Assembly: GCF_009727055.1 (NCBI RefSeq)
Contig: NC_052354.1
Span: forward strand, 35,801,185-35,865,184
Direction of reading: 5' to 3'
Source of the DNA: Benincasa hispida
Taxonomy: Eukaryota > Streptophyta > Magnoliopsida > Cucurbitales > Cucurbitaceae
Length of the DNA: 64,000 bases
Shown: piece by piece, positions 47,793 to 60,454 of the stretch
Position numbering within the stretch: position 1 is the first letter of the stretch
How the letters are laid out: each line of letters opens with the position of its first letter
Notes under the pieces: model-generated
What the model was told of the DNA's origin: nothing
Databases searched by the model: none
Seen by the model: the letters and a program-made list of their open reading frames with translations, nothing else
Made by a program: the position numbers and the translations under genes

Positions 47793-49600
47793 TGTAAGAG
47801 TGTATTAACATGCAGCAGAAGTAATAAGGATCATAAGCATTCAAATTCATTAATTTTGGTAGAAACTAAAGCATGCTCATCTAATAAAAGAGGGTTTGTA
47901 GTCATACCTTTGTAGAACTTTTTAAGATCTCAATCAGTAGTAGCTGTCTTCTCCAAAGAACACCGTGAACCACCTCAAGATCTTCCCCACTATCCTTTTG
48001 GAGCTTTAGAACGAGTTGTGGGACTCAAGAATAGCTTGAAGCAACAAAAAACAGAGAGAAGCTCACTACACCAGCACGCTCGAAAAACTCTTATTCAGCC
48101 CAAATTTTCTCTAAAATTTCTTATTCAATGCATGCCTCAAATTCATTCCAATCTTCTTTATTTATTGCAGGTGAACATGTAAAGAAGAATGTTGCATGAC
48201 TTGCAGCTCATGCTTGAAGTAAATGAAGATGAGGAAATGGAGTTTGTTTAAGCATGTAGAATATGGGTAATGGAAAACCTTAATTTTCCATTTGTGCATG
48301 TTTTTCAAATTTTTCAATTTTTCTAAAAATCAAAACCGATTTCAAAATCTATTTTGATTTTAAAATTGAAAATTTAATTTTCTAAAATTAATTTCATAAA
48401 TTAATTTTTAAATAATACTTAATTAATTTAATATCAAATATTAAATTAATTTTTTTGCACAAATCCATCTTCATATATTTAAATCATATTTGAATATATA
48501 TTCTCCTATTCCGTTTAATTTTAATTTGAACGTTTCAAATTAATTTCTCAAGCTACTCTAAAGCTTATTCATTTAAGAGCTAGTAGGGGGACCTCGCGGA
48601 CCTACAAATCATGGGCTCCAACGATCCGAGATTAATCGGCTAAACTCATTAGCCAATCTAACCCCCATTTGTTAACTAATGGGTCACTCCACTATAGCCC
48701 ATAGTTGAACTCCCCTCACTGTAGATATATTATGTCCATTTTATATAACCATAATCAGTAAGTCGATCCTTCACAGGTTGTTCGTAATCACAACTGGGTT
48801 AAGATAACCGTTTTACCCCTGTGAATACATCTTGTTCTTTAAGTTCCCACTGACCCTCTAATAAATAATTCTGATTCATAACATCTATGAATCAAGTCCT
48901 TTCTCTATCATGAGAAGGCAAGGCCCCGATTGTTCAAAACCTGGAATCAGTACTTAGGAGAACAACCTATTTGCTAACCCTAAATCGAGTAGGAGTGAAT
49001 TCCATCTTGCGAGGCTATGTTCCCAGCTGTTCATCCGGTCTTATCCCTAAAATAGGAGGCTTATTGAGCAGGCTGTTGGACTACTCTCACCGTTTGCAGA
49101 TCAAAGGATAATCTCGAACAAATAGGAGTTCATAGCTAACTCAGGATTAAGATCGAGTTAACCTAGGTTATTTAATAAATGAAATAGTCAATTTTAACAG
49201 TAAACGGTCTTTATAAAGAAAACTGACTATTTTTTGTGGTCCAGTTTATATGCAAACTCATTGTTAGGATGCCCCCACTCACATGTCTTAACATGAACGA
49301 TCTATGGATCACATCGTTTGTAGCACTTTATTACTCTTTGTAACATCTACAAAGTGGGCCGCATCTAATAGTGTTACCAGGATGAGATACTCAATTTCAT
49401 CCATATACTTATTAGACCATTTAGGCTATATACTGTTAACTTAATCCTGTTTATGTTACTACATAAAGTTACAGTATTCATACTATAACCATGGATATGT
49501 TTATTGGATTTTTTTAAAATAGAATGCAAAATCAACAATTTATTATTATTGATAAATAAAATGTTTAACACGAACTGCGAGTTCTAGGACATTCCCAATA
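47793..49600 (-). mobile_element. Solo LTR (family L2) with probable target duplication
   Basis: On the minus strand it begins TATTGGGAATGTCC at 49600 (TG has become TA) and ends CTCTTACA at 47793. Flanks GCTTG (47788-47792) and GATTG (49601-49605) match at four of five bases. It is the inverse of the copy at 23956-25887. Confidence 0.82.
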
Positions 49601-50067
49601 GATTGAATGTTTCCTTGTTTCTACATTTTCTTTCATACATATTGGAAAACTTCATCTATTATTGTGTGAGAGGTTTGAGATAGTTAGAGATATTCATGAG
49701 GTGGGAATAGGAATATTGGTCCACATCTTCCATTTGATTCTTCATCCTTGCTTAATTTTTCGTAGGATCAAGGTAGAGATTTCTAACGTAATTTAAAATA
49801 GTAATGTGATAATTATGATTGGTTAAAGTTTATAACATCAGCAAGGTTGAAGACATTGTATTCTTAAAAGTAGGTATTCAAACAAAAACAATGACAACAA
49901 GATGAAAATATGCAAAGGATAAGCTTCCTTTCCCTCGTGTTTAATTTAATTGTTAAAAGTAAAAGAAGATCACATTGAAAGACTCGCAATGAACAATAAT
50001 ATCTTTTGGGTACGCCTTAAAAAATTCCTCTGCTGCATATTTCCAATCTTTAGTAAACTTTACATAC
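49601..50067. other. Unassigned DNA, possibly CACTA interior
   Basis: I see no gene. It includes the sequence just inside the apparent donor site of the glyoxalase exon, which may be retained intron. Confidence 0.4.
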
Positions 50068-50173
50068 TTTATGGTCCTCTCCAAATCTCCAACACGATAG
50101 ACAACATGAAGCAATCTCCTTTTATCCTTTTTTCCCCACTTAAGAATATTTTCAGGAGTGGTTGTTGTGCTAG
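50068..50173 (-). pseudogene. Captured glyoxalase I exon (lactoylglutathione lyase-like)
   Basis: On the minus strand the exon reads ASTTTTPENILKWGKKDKRR then LLHVVYRVGDLERTIK, the N-terminal part of plant glyoxalase I (VGDL of the first beta-strand region). It is flanked by a plausible acceptor (ACACAAG) and donor (GTATGT) as in a spliced exon, 106 bp. No other exon of the gene is visible on either side. The glyoxalase I enzyme detoxifies methylglyoxal with glutathione. Isolated single exon near a CACTA-like end suggests capture by a transposon. The longer open stretch 50306-49953 is only its read-through. Confidence 0.75.
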
Positions 50174-51039
50174 CTTGTGTTGTATATCCATTTACTGTCA
50201 CCCTCATGGTGTTATTACACTTCTTCAACAACTTCGAACAGTTTAAACCAAAGAATGTGACTGTGGAACAACTATATAACAACTTAAAATCATTCTCCCG
50301 AGACATTTATTTCTAAAATAACACAATATTCATATTGTCAAGAATCAAAGTTTGCAAATGAACAAAAATAAAACATATACCAAACCTCAAAATAGAATAT
50401 TCATAGCTTTCCATTTGTGAGCATCATAGAGATAGCAAACAAGACAAGCCTAATTTTTCTAATGTCGCGCCTTACTATTTTTTCTATCATTGTACCAGAA
50501 TTTCATACAAAGATTAATAACAGACAAATGATTAAACTATCAGAGAAATGCTCGAAATAAACATCAAATAAGTAGAAATTCGAAGGAAAGAGATGAACAA
50601 AAACCTGCAAGTATCCGAGTTCTTGTTTAAGACGTTTGAGTTTAGCAAGAATGTGATGCTTTCCTCTAGAGTCAACAATGGTTCCGACTCCAATGGAAGC
50701 CTCGGAGACGATCTATTCATCCAGAGACGACGCTATTACCGTAAACCAAAATGGACAGCGGAGAGCTTGATGGATCTGACAAACGAACAACACCTAATTG
50801 ACCTGATGAACGGACCGTGGTAGATCTGATAGAGTTGATGGAATCAGTGGCGAGGGCAACGTACTGACGAAAATAATGGGGCAAGGGTAGAGGGTTTTAG
50901 GGGAGAGAAAATTTGTGAGAAAGGAGGAAAAAAAAGAAATTTTGAGAAATGAAATTTAGGGTTTTTACTAAAGGGGAAGAATAAATGGGGTATGGCTACA
51001 ATGTTGGAAGAGAGAACATATTTTCAAAAATAAATGGGT
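50174..51039. other. Spacer between glyoxalase exon and element terminus
   Basis: The GC-richer block 50640-50860 has an ORF (50593-50823, plus) of no known family. The subterminal block is purine-rich, like 23480-23560 at the other CACTA-like end. Confidence 0.4.
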
Positions 51040-51123
51040 ATTTACAATGTCGGTTTTAAACCGACATTGTACATCCGGTTTCACTTTTTTCAATTGACAT
51101 TAAAGCTCAAAATTCTTGTAGTG
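51040..51123 (+). mobile_element. CACTA-like right terminus
   Basis: It ends AATTCTTGTAGTG at 51123, with ACAATGTCGG/CCGACATTGT and TTGACATTAAAGC subterminal units as at 23762. The nearest possible left end is 44251, 6.87 kb away, but three-base flanks (ACT and TAG) do not match, so the pairing is unproven. Confidence 0.65.
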
Positions 51124-51149
51124 TAGGGGCAGAAAATTGTTTAGTAAAA

Positions 51150-51800
51150 AAATATAGGACAAAATACTAAGGTTTCAAAAGATACACTTTAGTCTTTGTG
51201 ATTTTGAAAATGATTCTAAATGGTCCCTGAAGTTAGTTTGACCGTTAGTTGACGAACGAAAAAAGTGTTGTGACATTTTTAGGTGACAAATTTTAAATGA
51301 GGAAGACACTTAACTAATTTTATATTAGTTTTTAGACTTAACTAATTTTATATTAGTTTTTAGCTTACATGGAAAATATAATTTTTTCTATTTGGTAATC
51401 ATTTTCCTCTATCCTCCCTCTATCTTCTTCTCCAAAAGTTTTTCATCCTCGTCTTCTTTGTGGTATCATCTTGCTCCCTCTCTTCTTTTTTTTTTTTTTT
51501 CCTTTTTTTCTACCGTACACTTTGTTGTCACCCTCTTCTGTAGCAGTTCATTACAACGCTCAACACTATTGAAGGTCAAAACAATATAAAATTAATTAGT
51601 AAAATTCTCCACCTCATTTAAATTTTACCACCTCAGCATGCCACGTCATTTTTTCATTAGCTAATTGATGGTCAAACTAACGTCATGGACCATTTAGAAC
51701 CATTTTAAAATCTCAGGGACTAAAGTATATCGTTTGAAACATCTGGAACCAAGTAAATACCAACTTTAAACCTCATAAATCAAAAGTGTATTATACCCAA
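51150..51800. mobile_element. Long-inverted-repeat element
   Basis: Left arm 51165-51252 (TTTCAAAAGATACACTTTAG, TTCTAAATGGTCCC, AGTTTGACC) recurs inverted at 51668-51750 (GGTCAAACTAACG, GGACCATTTAGAACC, CTAAAGTATATCG). No transposase. 51308-51335 and 51336-51363 are two exact 28-bp tandem units inside. Confidence 0.65.
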
Positions 51801-51874
51801 ATATGTATGTATTTTTATTTAAATCATACATTGAGCTATATTTGGAATGATACATACAAATAATTATTATTTTC

Positions 51875-52078
51875 AAATATAGGAAAATGAACCAAAATAT
51901 TTACAAATATAGCAAAATTTCACTGTCTATTTGTAATAAATTGTAATAGACCGCGATAGACTGTCTGTGTCATGATAGACACAGATAGTAGTCTATCGCA
52001 GATAGAATATGATATTTTGTTATTATTTATAAATATTTTCTGCAGTTTTGTCATTTATAATAATTTTCCTAAAAATAA
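51875..52078. repeat. MITE family M2, copy 5
   Basis: ATAGGAAAATGAACC and ATTTACAAATATAGCAAAAT arm, GATAGACTG and ATAGACACAG core, inverse right arm. Confidence 0.75.
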
Positions 52079-52364
52079 TGTTTTATAATGTTAACATAAA
52101 AATATGTGTTTTTTTTAAAATAATAATCATACATTAATTTCACATATATATAATTTTAAATTTTTACATGTAGTTATGGTAATGTCCAATGACGATAATT
52201 GGTCAATTCCATTCACAAAGTTTAATTCTTAAAGCAAGCTTTGAAATATACATCCTCCAAGTTCGATTTCTATTTTTGTAGTTGTTGGATTAAAAATGAA
52301 CCAATTTAATTAAAGATAATTTTTTAAATGATAAAACTGTTAAAAAAAATTTTTTTTAAATATA

Positions 52365-52555
52365 ATAAAGGAAAATTATTTCAAATGATAAAACTGTTGA
52401 AAATATTTATAAAATATAACAAAATTTTAGAACTATCAATAATAGACGTTGATAAACACTGATAGAATTCTATCAGTGTCTATCATTGATAGTTTTAAAT
52501 TTTTGATATATTTTGTAAATATTTTAATTCATTTTTCTATATTTAAAAACAACCC
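52365..52555. repeat. MITE family M2, copy 6
   Basis: Core GATAGAATTCTATCAGTG lies between AAATATTTATAAAATATAAC and its inverse. Confidence 0.75.
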
Positions 52556-52556
52556 T

Positions 52557-52745
52557 ATAAAAAATGTTATTGTCTATAAATGATACATCTATACTAATCA
52601 TGCCTATCGGGGTCTATCACTATAGACATCTATACTAATCATGACATCTATACTAATCATGCGTATCGGGGTCTATCACTGATAGATAGTGACATTTTGC
52701 TATAATTGTAAATAAGTTTCATTTTTTTTAATTTAAAAACAACTC
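52557..52745. repeat. MITE family M2, copy 7, with internal tandem triplication
   Basis: Unit ACATCTATACTAATCATG occurs at 52585-52602, 52626-52643 and 52644-52661, the last two in exact tandem. The flank reads ATCGGGGTCTATCACT in two places. Confidence 0.8.
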
Positions 52746-54109
52746 TTTAATTAATTGAGAATATTTTTTTATGGGTATAGATTTAATTCTCATTTATTTT
52801 TCTTTGACTAAGAAATTCCAATTAAAAGAAAAACAACCAAATTGGTTCAATGCATGCTTTGTCTTCCACTAGGTGGAGAGAAAGAGTGGTTGGTAGAGAG
52901 AGAGAGAGGGGCTTCTTGCTCCCAACACTCCAAACAAAATAGATTCACACAAAGGAGAGGGTGAGCTTTTTGTTTCCATTCCAACCCCAAGAAACATAAA
53001 AATAAATTAAATTAAATTAAAAATTTTATTCTACTCTTTAATTTTTTATTATATTTAGTCCCAATTTTGGTTCATTTTGAGTTTCGAAATGTCTATCTCA
53101 ATCCATTTTTTTTAAATGACAATTTTAATATTTTATAAATAAAGGGACCGAAATTGTCACTATTTAAAAATATAAGGACCAAATTAATATTTTGAAGGTA
53201 CAAATATTAAAATAAACCAAAATTAAAAGTAAGAAATCAAAATAAATAGTATACAAGATAATGGAGTAATTAGAATAGTATTTAAACTTTATACAAGATT
53301 ATCAAAAGAGGATAATTAATCAAACAAATTTTGAAATTTTGAAAATGACTTTCAAAATCAGATGTGTTTTTTTTCCCCTAATTTAAACACTATAAAATAA
53401 AAATATAGTGTTAAAGATGTTAAATTTTGAAGTTATATATTGAGAAGTAATAATTTGGTTCTAAAAAGTGGTGGTTTTATTCCTTTTTCCTTTAAATGGA
53501 ATATAAACTCAAGTTGAACAAGAAAAACAAAAACATTCATAAATAAGCAAAAAAAGTTGTCTGGTTGGGGAGAAGAATTAGGAGCAACCATTGTCACACC
53601 TTAACAAAATTATTTGTATTTATTGAGATTGGTACACCAATCAAATAATCACACCTAATTATGACTATTAAAATTTTTTTAACTACCATCATCGATATTT
53701 TCATTGACATTTTTATTTTTATTTTAAAGATATCATCAAAAATATAATTAAAACGTCTTAGACAAACATTAGAATTGAAATTTCTTTATTTCAATAACTT
53801 CCTTTATGAATTTGAAAATTGGAATTTCATATCACATTAAAATATTTTTAAAATAAAAAGAAATTGGATGGAGGAAAATAAATATTTCTGTTTAAGATTC
53901 ATAACTATGTCTAGGAAATAACAAACAATAATGATTGAAGGAAAATTATTAATGAGGATGATACAGTTATTTAGAGAATCATAATAGCTAAGCTCCTAGA
54001 TGTGTAGACAAAATTGTAACTAATTAATAGAACTAAAATATTAATTTGAAGATTTTAATTTTACAGAATATAAACATTAAATGCGGGCTATTTAGTGTAA
54101 TTGTTTTAA
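52746..54109. other. AT-rich intergenic DNA with a foldback
   Basis: 53035-53245 is an imperfect inverted repeat (AGTCCCAATTTTGGTT and its inverse AACCAAAATTAAAAGT). 52884-52912 is a GA-rich run. No gene recognised. Confidence 0.5.
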
Positions 54110-54262
54110 ATGGTAAATAGTTGAAAATATGGTTGAGTATAATAAAATGTCTATATTAATAGACTGCGATAGATAGATATCAGTCTATTACGATATGATA
54201 GATAGTATGTTTTACTATATTTATAAATAATTTATCTAATTTTCTAAATTTGAAAATACCAC
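54110..54262. repeat. MITE family M2, copy 8
   Basis: Core AGACTGCGATAGATAG and TATCAGTCTATTACG with M2 flanking text. Confidence 0.7.
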
Positions 54263-56784
54263 GTTTATTTATTTAATTATTATTGTATGTTAATATGGAA
54301 TTCCCAAGTGAACGTTAAAAATAATAAGAAAAAGGATGGATAGGACTAAAAAGCAACCTAATTTGAATTTAATAATTAAATAACATAACAAATAATTGGC
54401 GTAAACGCAATTAGAGAACCAAAAAAACCAAAAACAAAAAAACAAAAGTCGGCTGCTAATTTAAATATTCGAATTTGCTATTTATTTAAGATGTGTTTGG
54501 TTTATTTATTTATTTTTTTTTAATAGTTCATTTAGAAAAAATTTGAATGTCCATTCATCAAAATAGATTTTTTGGGAAAAAAAAAACAAATTTATGAAAT
54601 AAGTTGATTTAAGATGAACACTCGACATCAACTTTCTAGAAAAATAAGTTTTTTCGAGTGTTTAACAGTTAATTTCGTCCTAATTTGTATAATTCTTAAA
54701 ACTATCAAAATGTCTTTAATAGTCCTCTACGACTCTACCTCACTTCCACTATATTATTGTGGCTACTACCGCCTACCATCAAGGACCACCAATGAGATCC
54801 TATTTCAGCGAAACTTCCGACGATCGACATTGTTGTCATCTCTAGTCATTATTATCGTGTGACCAACTCTGACCTACCACCACTGTCCACGGCCACTTTC
54901 GACGACCACCACTTCAGACAACCAACTCTAGAGACCGTTATTTTAAATTATTAATTCATGGTATTTTATAATCATCATTTATAGTAATTTGACATTAATG
55001 AAACACCTTTTAGTATATAACAAACTGAACAAACTTGTATGTAAAAACATTTTGAGAAAGAATTGTCGAATACATGAGTATTTTTATTTTAAACAGCCTT
55101 TATGAGAAGTGTTTAGTGGAAGTGAAATTTTGAAAAATATTTGACCAATCCAAATAGACTTTAATTTATTTTCAAACTCCTTGACCATTAGAAATTTTTA
55201 TTTTAATTCAAGAAATAATTACAAATTCCATCCATCTACATAATTTAATTTAGGGTAAAAAAAAAAAAAAGTCATTACTAAATTATAGACCTTTATAATT
55301 ACACCTTAAACTTTTGATACAAGAAATGGTTCTATAAAGGAGAACGAAGAGCACAACTATTACTTTTTAAAAGTCATAGAAATTAACATAAAATAAAAAG
55401 GAAAATTAACTCTTTAATCCTTAATTTTTTTAAAAAATATTTATGCTTGGCTCTGCAAATATAATTTTTTTTAGTCTCAAAATTTTCAAGAATATATATT
55501 TAACGGGTCACTGAAGTAATTCTTTTATTATTTTCACTTTAAATAAAAAAAAAACAATTTAAAATTTTATCTCCTCTTTTCATTTTTCCTCTATCTTTGA
55601 ATTTTACAGTTCAGGAATGAAAAAAATAAATTTTAAGTTTAAATAATTATATAATTTAATAGTATTGTTTTCATTTATAACTAATGAACATATTTTCAAG
55701 TATTCTTAAAATAATAATAATAATAATATTTTTAATGAAAAAATTAACAAATCGTATGAGTACTGTAAATATTTATATTAGAAATACAGAATTTAAATTT
55801 ATATATTTAAAATATATGAGACTCTTTAGTTTTGAATTTAAGCCACCGTTATTCCAATAAAAACATAATAAATCAATGATGTGAAAAGTGTCATTTAATT
55901 ATCTTTAATGTTAGTTTTCTTGTGTTATAAGGTCCACTTCCAAATCTATAATAAAAAAAAATGCAAACTGATTATCGAGCGGAGTGTGTTCAATCCAATT
56001 ACATCTGAAAATTATGTTATATTATTATTGTTATGGTTGCCATTGTTGTTTTCAAAAGAAAAATTATGAATTTTAGTACTTTTATCGTTATAGTTATCAT
56101 TTTGACTTTGAAAGATAATGATAATGGTAGCGATAACAGTAAATGTGACAAAATTCATAATTCTAAGTAAGTGCAATAAAAAATAATTTAATTATATTTG
56201 TGATTCAGGTTCATTACAACTGAACCATCAATGAAATTCTATTACGATTACATTGATTTTTATTACAGTTTGAATGTGACTTTATATTATTAACTTTAAA
56301 ATCTGATTATTTTTTTTAATAGTATTTAATTAATTTAATAAATTGGGGGTAAATAAAAGGTAGACTTGTAAATTAGAGGAGAAAAAAAAACACGTGAACA
56401 AGATGTGCACAAAATAGAGGTCTTTTGGTTAAGGTCAATTTGGGCATAAGAATTGATGACTTGGAAGACAAGACACGTCTCTACCACGTCAGCAACGGAT
56501 AATGCTTCACAAAATGATTTGTGATGAATGTGAATTTTGTTTTTATGAATAAAATCTCTAAAATAAACATTTTCCATTGTGAGAGATTTTAAGAAATTAT
56601 TATTTTATATATATATATATATATATGTGGGATGAAAAAAAAATCAAATATTGACTTTGAGGTTGAGGTTGATAGTTCAAATACTATATCAGTTGAGCTA
56701 CGTTAATTTTGACGATTTTAAAAGATTACGTAGATTAGACTTTTAAAGGATAATAAATGAATTAGGGGATAATAATAATTAAGG
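54263..56784. other. AT-rich intergenic DNA
   Basis: 54720-54930 is a GC-richer island with codon-like triplet repeats but no motif. 56612-56628 is (TA)n. ORF 56335-56577 (minus) lacks a motif. I see no gene. Confidence 0.5.
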
Positions 56785-57003
56785 ATAATTATTTTTAAAT
56801 GACAAAGCTACTGAAAATATTTTCAAATATAGTAAAATGTCATTATTTATACGTGTCCATCACTAACATTGATAGATGTCTATCGGTGCCTATCACTGAC
56901 ACCGATAGATATCTATCATTGCCTATCACTAACACTGATAAATAGTGACATTTTCTATATTTATAAATAAGTTAGCTTATTTTGTTATATTTAAAATCAA
57001 CCA
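56785..57003. repeat. MITE family M2, copy 9
   Basis: Core GATAGATGTCTATCGGTGCC and CCGATAGATATCTATC, with M2 arms. Confidence 0.8.
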
Positions 57004-58154
57004 TAATATTAATGTCTTGATGTGAACTTGGTTTCATTTCTTTATAGATAATGAAGGTTTTAATTTTTACATCCTTGTTTCATTTATGAAGTAATAATAT
57101 TCTTAAAAGAGAGAAATAAAACACATCAATTAAAAGAATAGACTGCTAACTTAAGAGGATTATTCTAAAAACACATTTATCCACCTGTAACTAAAATTGG
57201 TATGATTTTTCATTCATGTGTCAATCATAATGGCTCTTTAACTATAAAGGAAATTAGTTTGTTTTGAGCCTATTTACATACACAGTTTGCAATTGTAATT
57301 TGATTTCCATCAAGGTCGTTTACATTGTCACTTGTATTAGAATAGAACAGATGTGGTTACTATAATGTCCTTAGAATTTAGAAAAAATTACCAAACTAAT
57401 TGAATGATCATGTTTTATTATTTTGAATACCTCGACCATTTTTTTGCACTATCTTGTATTCCCCTTACTATTCCTCTATCAAACTAGCTTCGTTCCTTTG
57501 TCATCTATCCAATATTCGGTAAGTCTAGCATGTCAATTTCTGAATACCTTATAAAATTGTTCATTTTTATTTACTTATTTAAATTTTTATATTTTAAAAA
57601 ATTTAAAAATTAATACTTTAATTAAAATTTCAAAAGTGTATAATTTTTTTTTAAAAAAAAATTAGAATTATCTTAAATCACACCTATCTAATTCAAATTC
57701 TAATTTGGAAAAACACATCATCTTGGTAAAAATATATTTAAAAACAACCATTTTCAAATATAATCTATAGTTATTTTATTTAATTTATTTTAAAATTACG
57801 ATTTTGTAACAAACTAATTCAAAAATCACTTATAGAAAAAAAAAACGACAAAAAAATCACCCATAAAAACAAAAATGTTAACTCAATGTAATTATGGTCT
57901 AAAAAAATAACGGATAAAAAAAATGCTAACTTTAAAATTATAGATATTAATATCAATATCAATATAAATTATCCATATGGATATGAGTATTGGGTATGAA
58001 TCTAGAGATCATAGTGGATAAAAGGAAAAAAACTGCCAATGTTTTAAGTATGAATATTGATATTGATAGCAATATCAATGTCAATATAAATTGTTGATTA
58101 GATTAACGACATGATTATCGATACTGATATTAATACTTATACTAATACTGATTT
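57004..58154. other. AT-rich spacer
   Basis: Nothing recognised. 57950-58150 has AATATCAATATAA-type simple repeats. Confidence 0.5.
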
Positions 58155-58422
58155 TTAAAGGAGTATTTTCAAAAATAGAAAAATAAAGGAAACTATTTAT
58201 ACAAAATAATAAAATTTAATCATTTTAAATTTCTATCAGTTTCTATTAGACACGAATAGACTTCTATCAGCCTCTATCAATAATAGACTTCTATCAGTTT
58301 CTATGAAGTCTATTATTGATAGAAACTGATTGAAGTCTATCAGTGTCCATCAATGTTTTTTTGTTATTTCTGTAAATAGTTTGATATTTTTTTTTCTATT
58401 TATGAAAATTTTCCATTTTTAA
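58155..58422. repeat. MITE family M2, copy 10
   Basis: TTTTCAAAAATAGAAAAATA to TATTTATGAAAATTTTCC, with repeated CTTCTATCAG and TATTGATAG units and a strong foldback. Confidence 0.8.
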
Positions 58423-59599
58423 ATATATCAAAAACCATTTGAATGAAATTGATGACATGTGAAGAAAAAAATTGAAAAAAAATCCTAAAAGGTAAAAAAA
58501 AAAAAAAAAAAGAGTAATGAGTGTCATATAAATATGAATGATAATCGGATTGATCACTCTCTCCTTTGTAATCAGATTACAGATTAGAATTACAAATTTC
58601 ACCCAACGTTGATTAAGATTCAATATTAATAAACACCAACAAACATAATTAATCAAACCCCACTATTTATAGTTGAGTAAACGGGACGGATGTGAAATTA
58701 GGTTTCCAGTGTCAATCCAATCTCTATAATTTAAATGGTCAAATCATTATTTACCTCTCCAAAGATTGAATCTTCAAACTTGCATGTCCTATTTATTTGG
58801 ACAAAAAAATATGTAGCCTTCCACTTTTACCCTTTATCTCTATCTTACAATAATTTTGTATTGAACAATGAAGTATGGGAGAAATAATGCATGTGAAAAA
58901 GAAATGGGAGCGCCACTACTAAAAAGGAATATGCTTTTAGCATTAGCACAAAATTCACAATCCCTCCCTTCATTTTTCCCTTTCTTCCAATATTACACCT
59001 TACTCTACTATTTTTTTTTTTTTTAATCTAAATACATACATTATATCAGTTGAATTATAATTATATTTAAATCATCGAATTTTATTTAGAATATCGTTGT
59101 TGTATAACTTTTTTTTTATTACTAAATAACAATCAATATTGAAAATATATATATATATATATATATAATATTTTATCACAATATCTTAATCAATTGAGTG
59201 ATGTTTAAATTAATGTTTAAAAATATATAACGAATGTCTATGACATAAAAAAGTATATTTAAGTTATTCAGTTAAAACTATTATGATATTTGCCATAACT
59301 AACTTTGATAATTAATTTAATTACGTAAATGAGTTACCTCATACAATCATTTAAATTAGTATGTCAATATTTATAAATGCACAATTAAATAAAGTTAAGT
59401 ATCCTATAATAATGTAATAAGATATCTCATTCTAAACTACAAAGGTCGAAGATGTCACTATGGTGTAATTAAGAAAAGAGTATATATCTAAGTAAGGATT
59501 CAAACTTCTAAGTTCTAACATTATGACATAATTAATACTTCAATTAATATTCAACATCAATCTTATAATTGATAACTAGTATTTTTTTTTACCTACCAA
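58423..59599. other. AT-rich spacer
   Basis: Poly-A at 58496-58511 and (AT)n at 59147-59168. CACTACTAAAAAGG at 58914 looks like a CACTA terminus but has no partner. No gene. Confidence 0.5.
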
Positions 59600-60121
59600 A
59601 CTAAGCTCGAATTAATACCTACTCACTAATATATTGGGTGAATGGTGAGACTTTTGCTCAAAGTAGACGAGCATGATTTTTCTAATGATATTGAACACCC
59701 TAATTAGACCAAAAGTCTTTTTTTTAAAAAAAAAAAAAAATTCTTATGATAAGATATGAAAATGTTACAAATTAAATAAAAAAAGAAACAATTATTGGGA
59801 TTAATTGGATGAATATTGTAGTTTTGAAAAAAAAAAATGGTTCATTTTAAAACAAATTTGGTAAATATGGTAATTTTTTATATTGGAATATGCCGCTTGA
59901 TATAATGGGTTTGACTGAATACCTAATGTTGATAATAGTGTGTTTTATCAAGGTATTTCAATTCGATACACCTAAACTCGAATTAAAACTTACCAATTAA
60001 TATATTACGTGAATGATGAGAGTTTTGAGCGGGCATGATTTGTCTAATGATATCGAAAATCCAAAATTAGGCCAAATATTTTAATAAAAAAATTATTTTT
60101 ATATGATAAGATGTGAGAATG
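59600..60121 (+). repeat. Direct repeat, 366-bp spacing
   Basis: 59600-59765 and 59966-60121 share CTCGAATTAATACCTA, ATATTGGGTGAATGG and TTTTCTAATGATATTGA text in order, with many changes. Confidence 0.75.
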
Positions 60122-60450
60122 TAATCATAATATTAATTTTCATCAGCATGTCCATATTTCCATTGATATTCTCACGTTTCTATGTATTCGAGATGGATAT
60201 AAGTGATGAACCGATATTTCTATTATATCGTAAAAAATCCACGAAACATAATAATTAAACAATAAAATATTATATGTAAGTTTGTTTATAAAATCTTGAT
60301 ATTTTTGTGGAGATGGACATTTTAAACATGGATGTAAGAACAAATAAAATAAAAAATAAATAAAGAAGAAAAAGAATAGGTGAGAAATAAAATTCTCTAA
60401 AAATTACTAATAGAGAGAGAGAGGGAGAAATAACAGAAGAAGACAGCTCA
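60122..60450 (+). promoter_or_regulatory. Probable promoter region of the TBC gene
   Basis: AT-rich DNA leading to a GA run (60414-60430). A TTATAAAATC (60285-60294) lies about 190 bases before the CT-rich leader. No TATA box can be assigned with confidence. Confidence 0.35.
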
Positions 60451-60454
60451 CCAG

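Noticed and set aside
50593..50823. 76-codon plus-strand ORF in the CACTA-like subterminal region
   Set aside because: No motif, no start context or partner exon; could be captured gene debris but not supported.
54614..54862. 82-codon plus-strand ORF over a GC-richer island
   Set aside because: No domain recognised; only base composition draws attention.
58914..58945. CACTACTAAAAAGG, looks like a CACTA element end
   Set aside because: No partner end found within reach, so a short chance match is likely.
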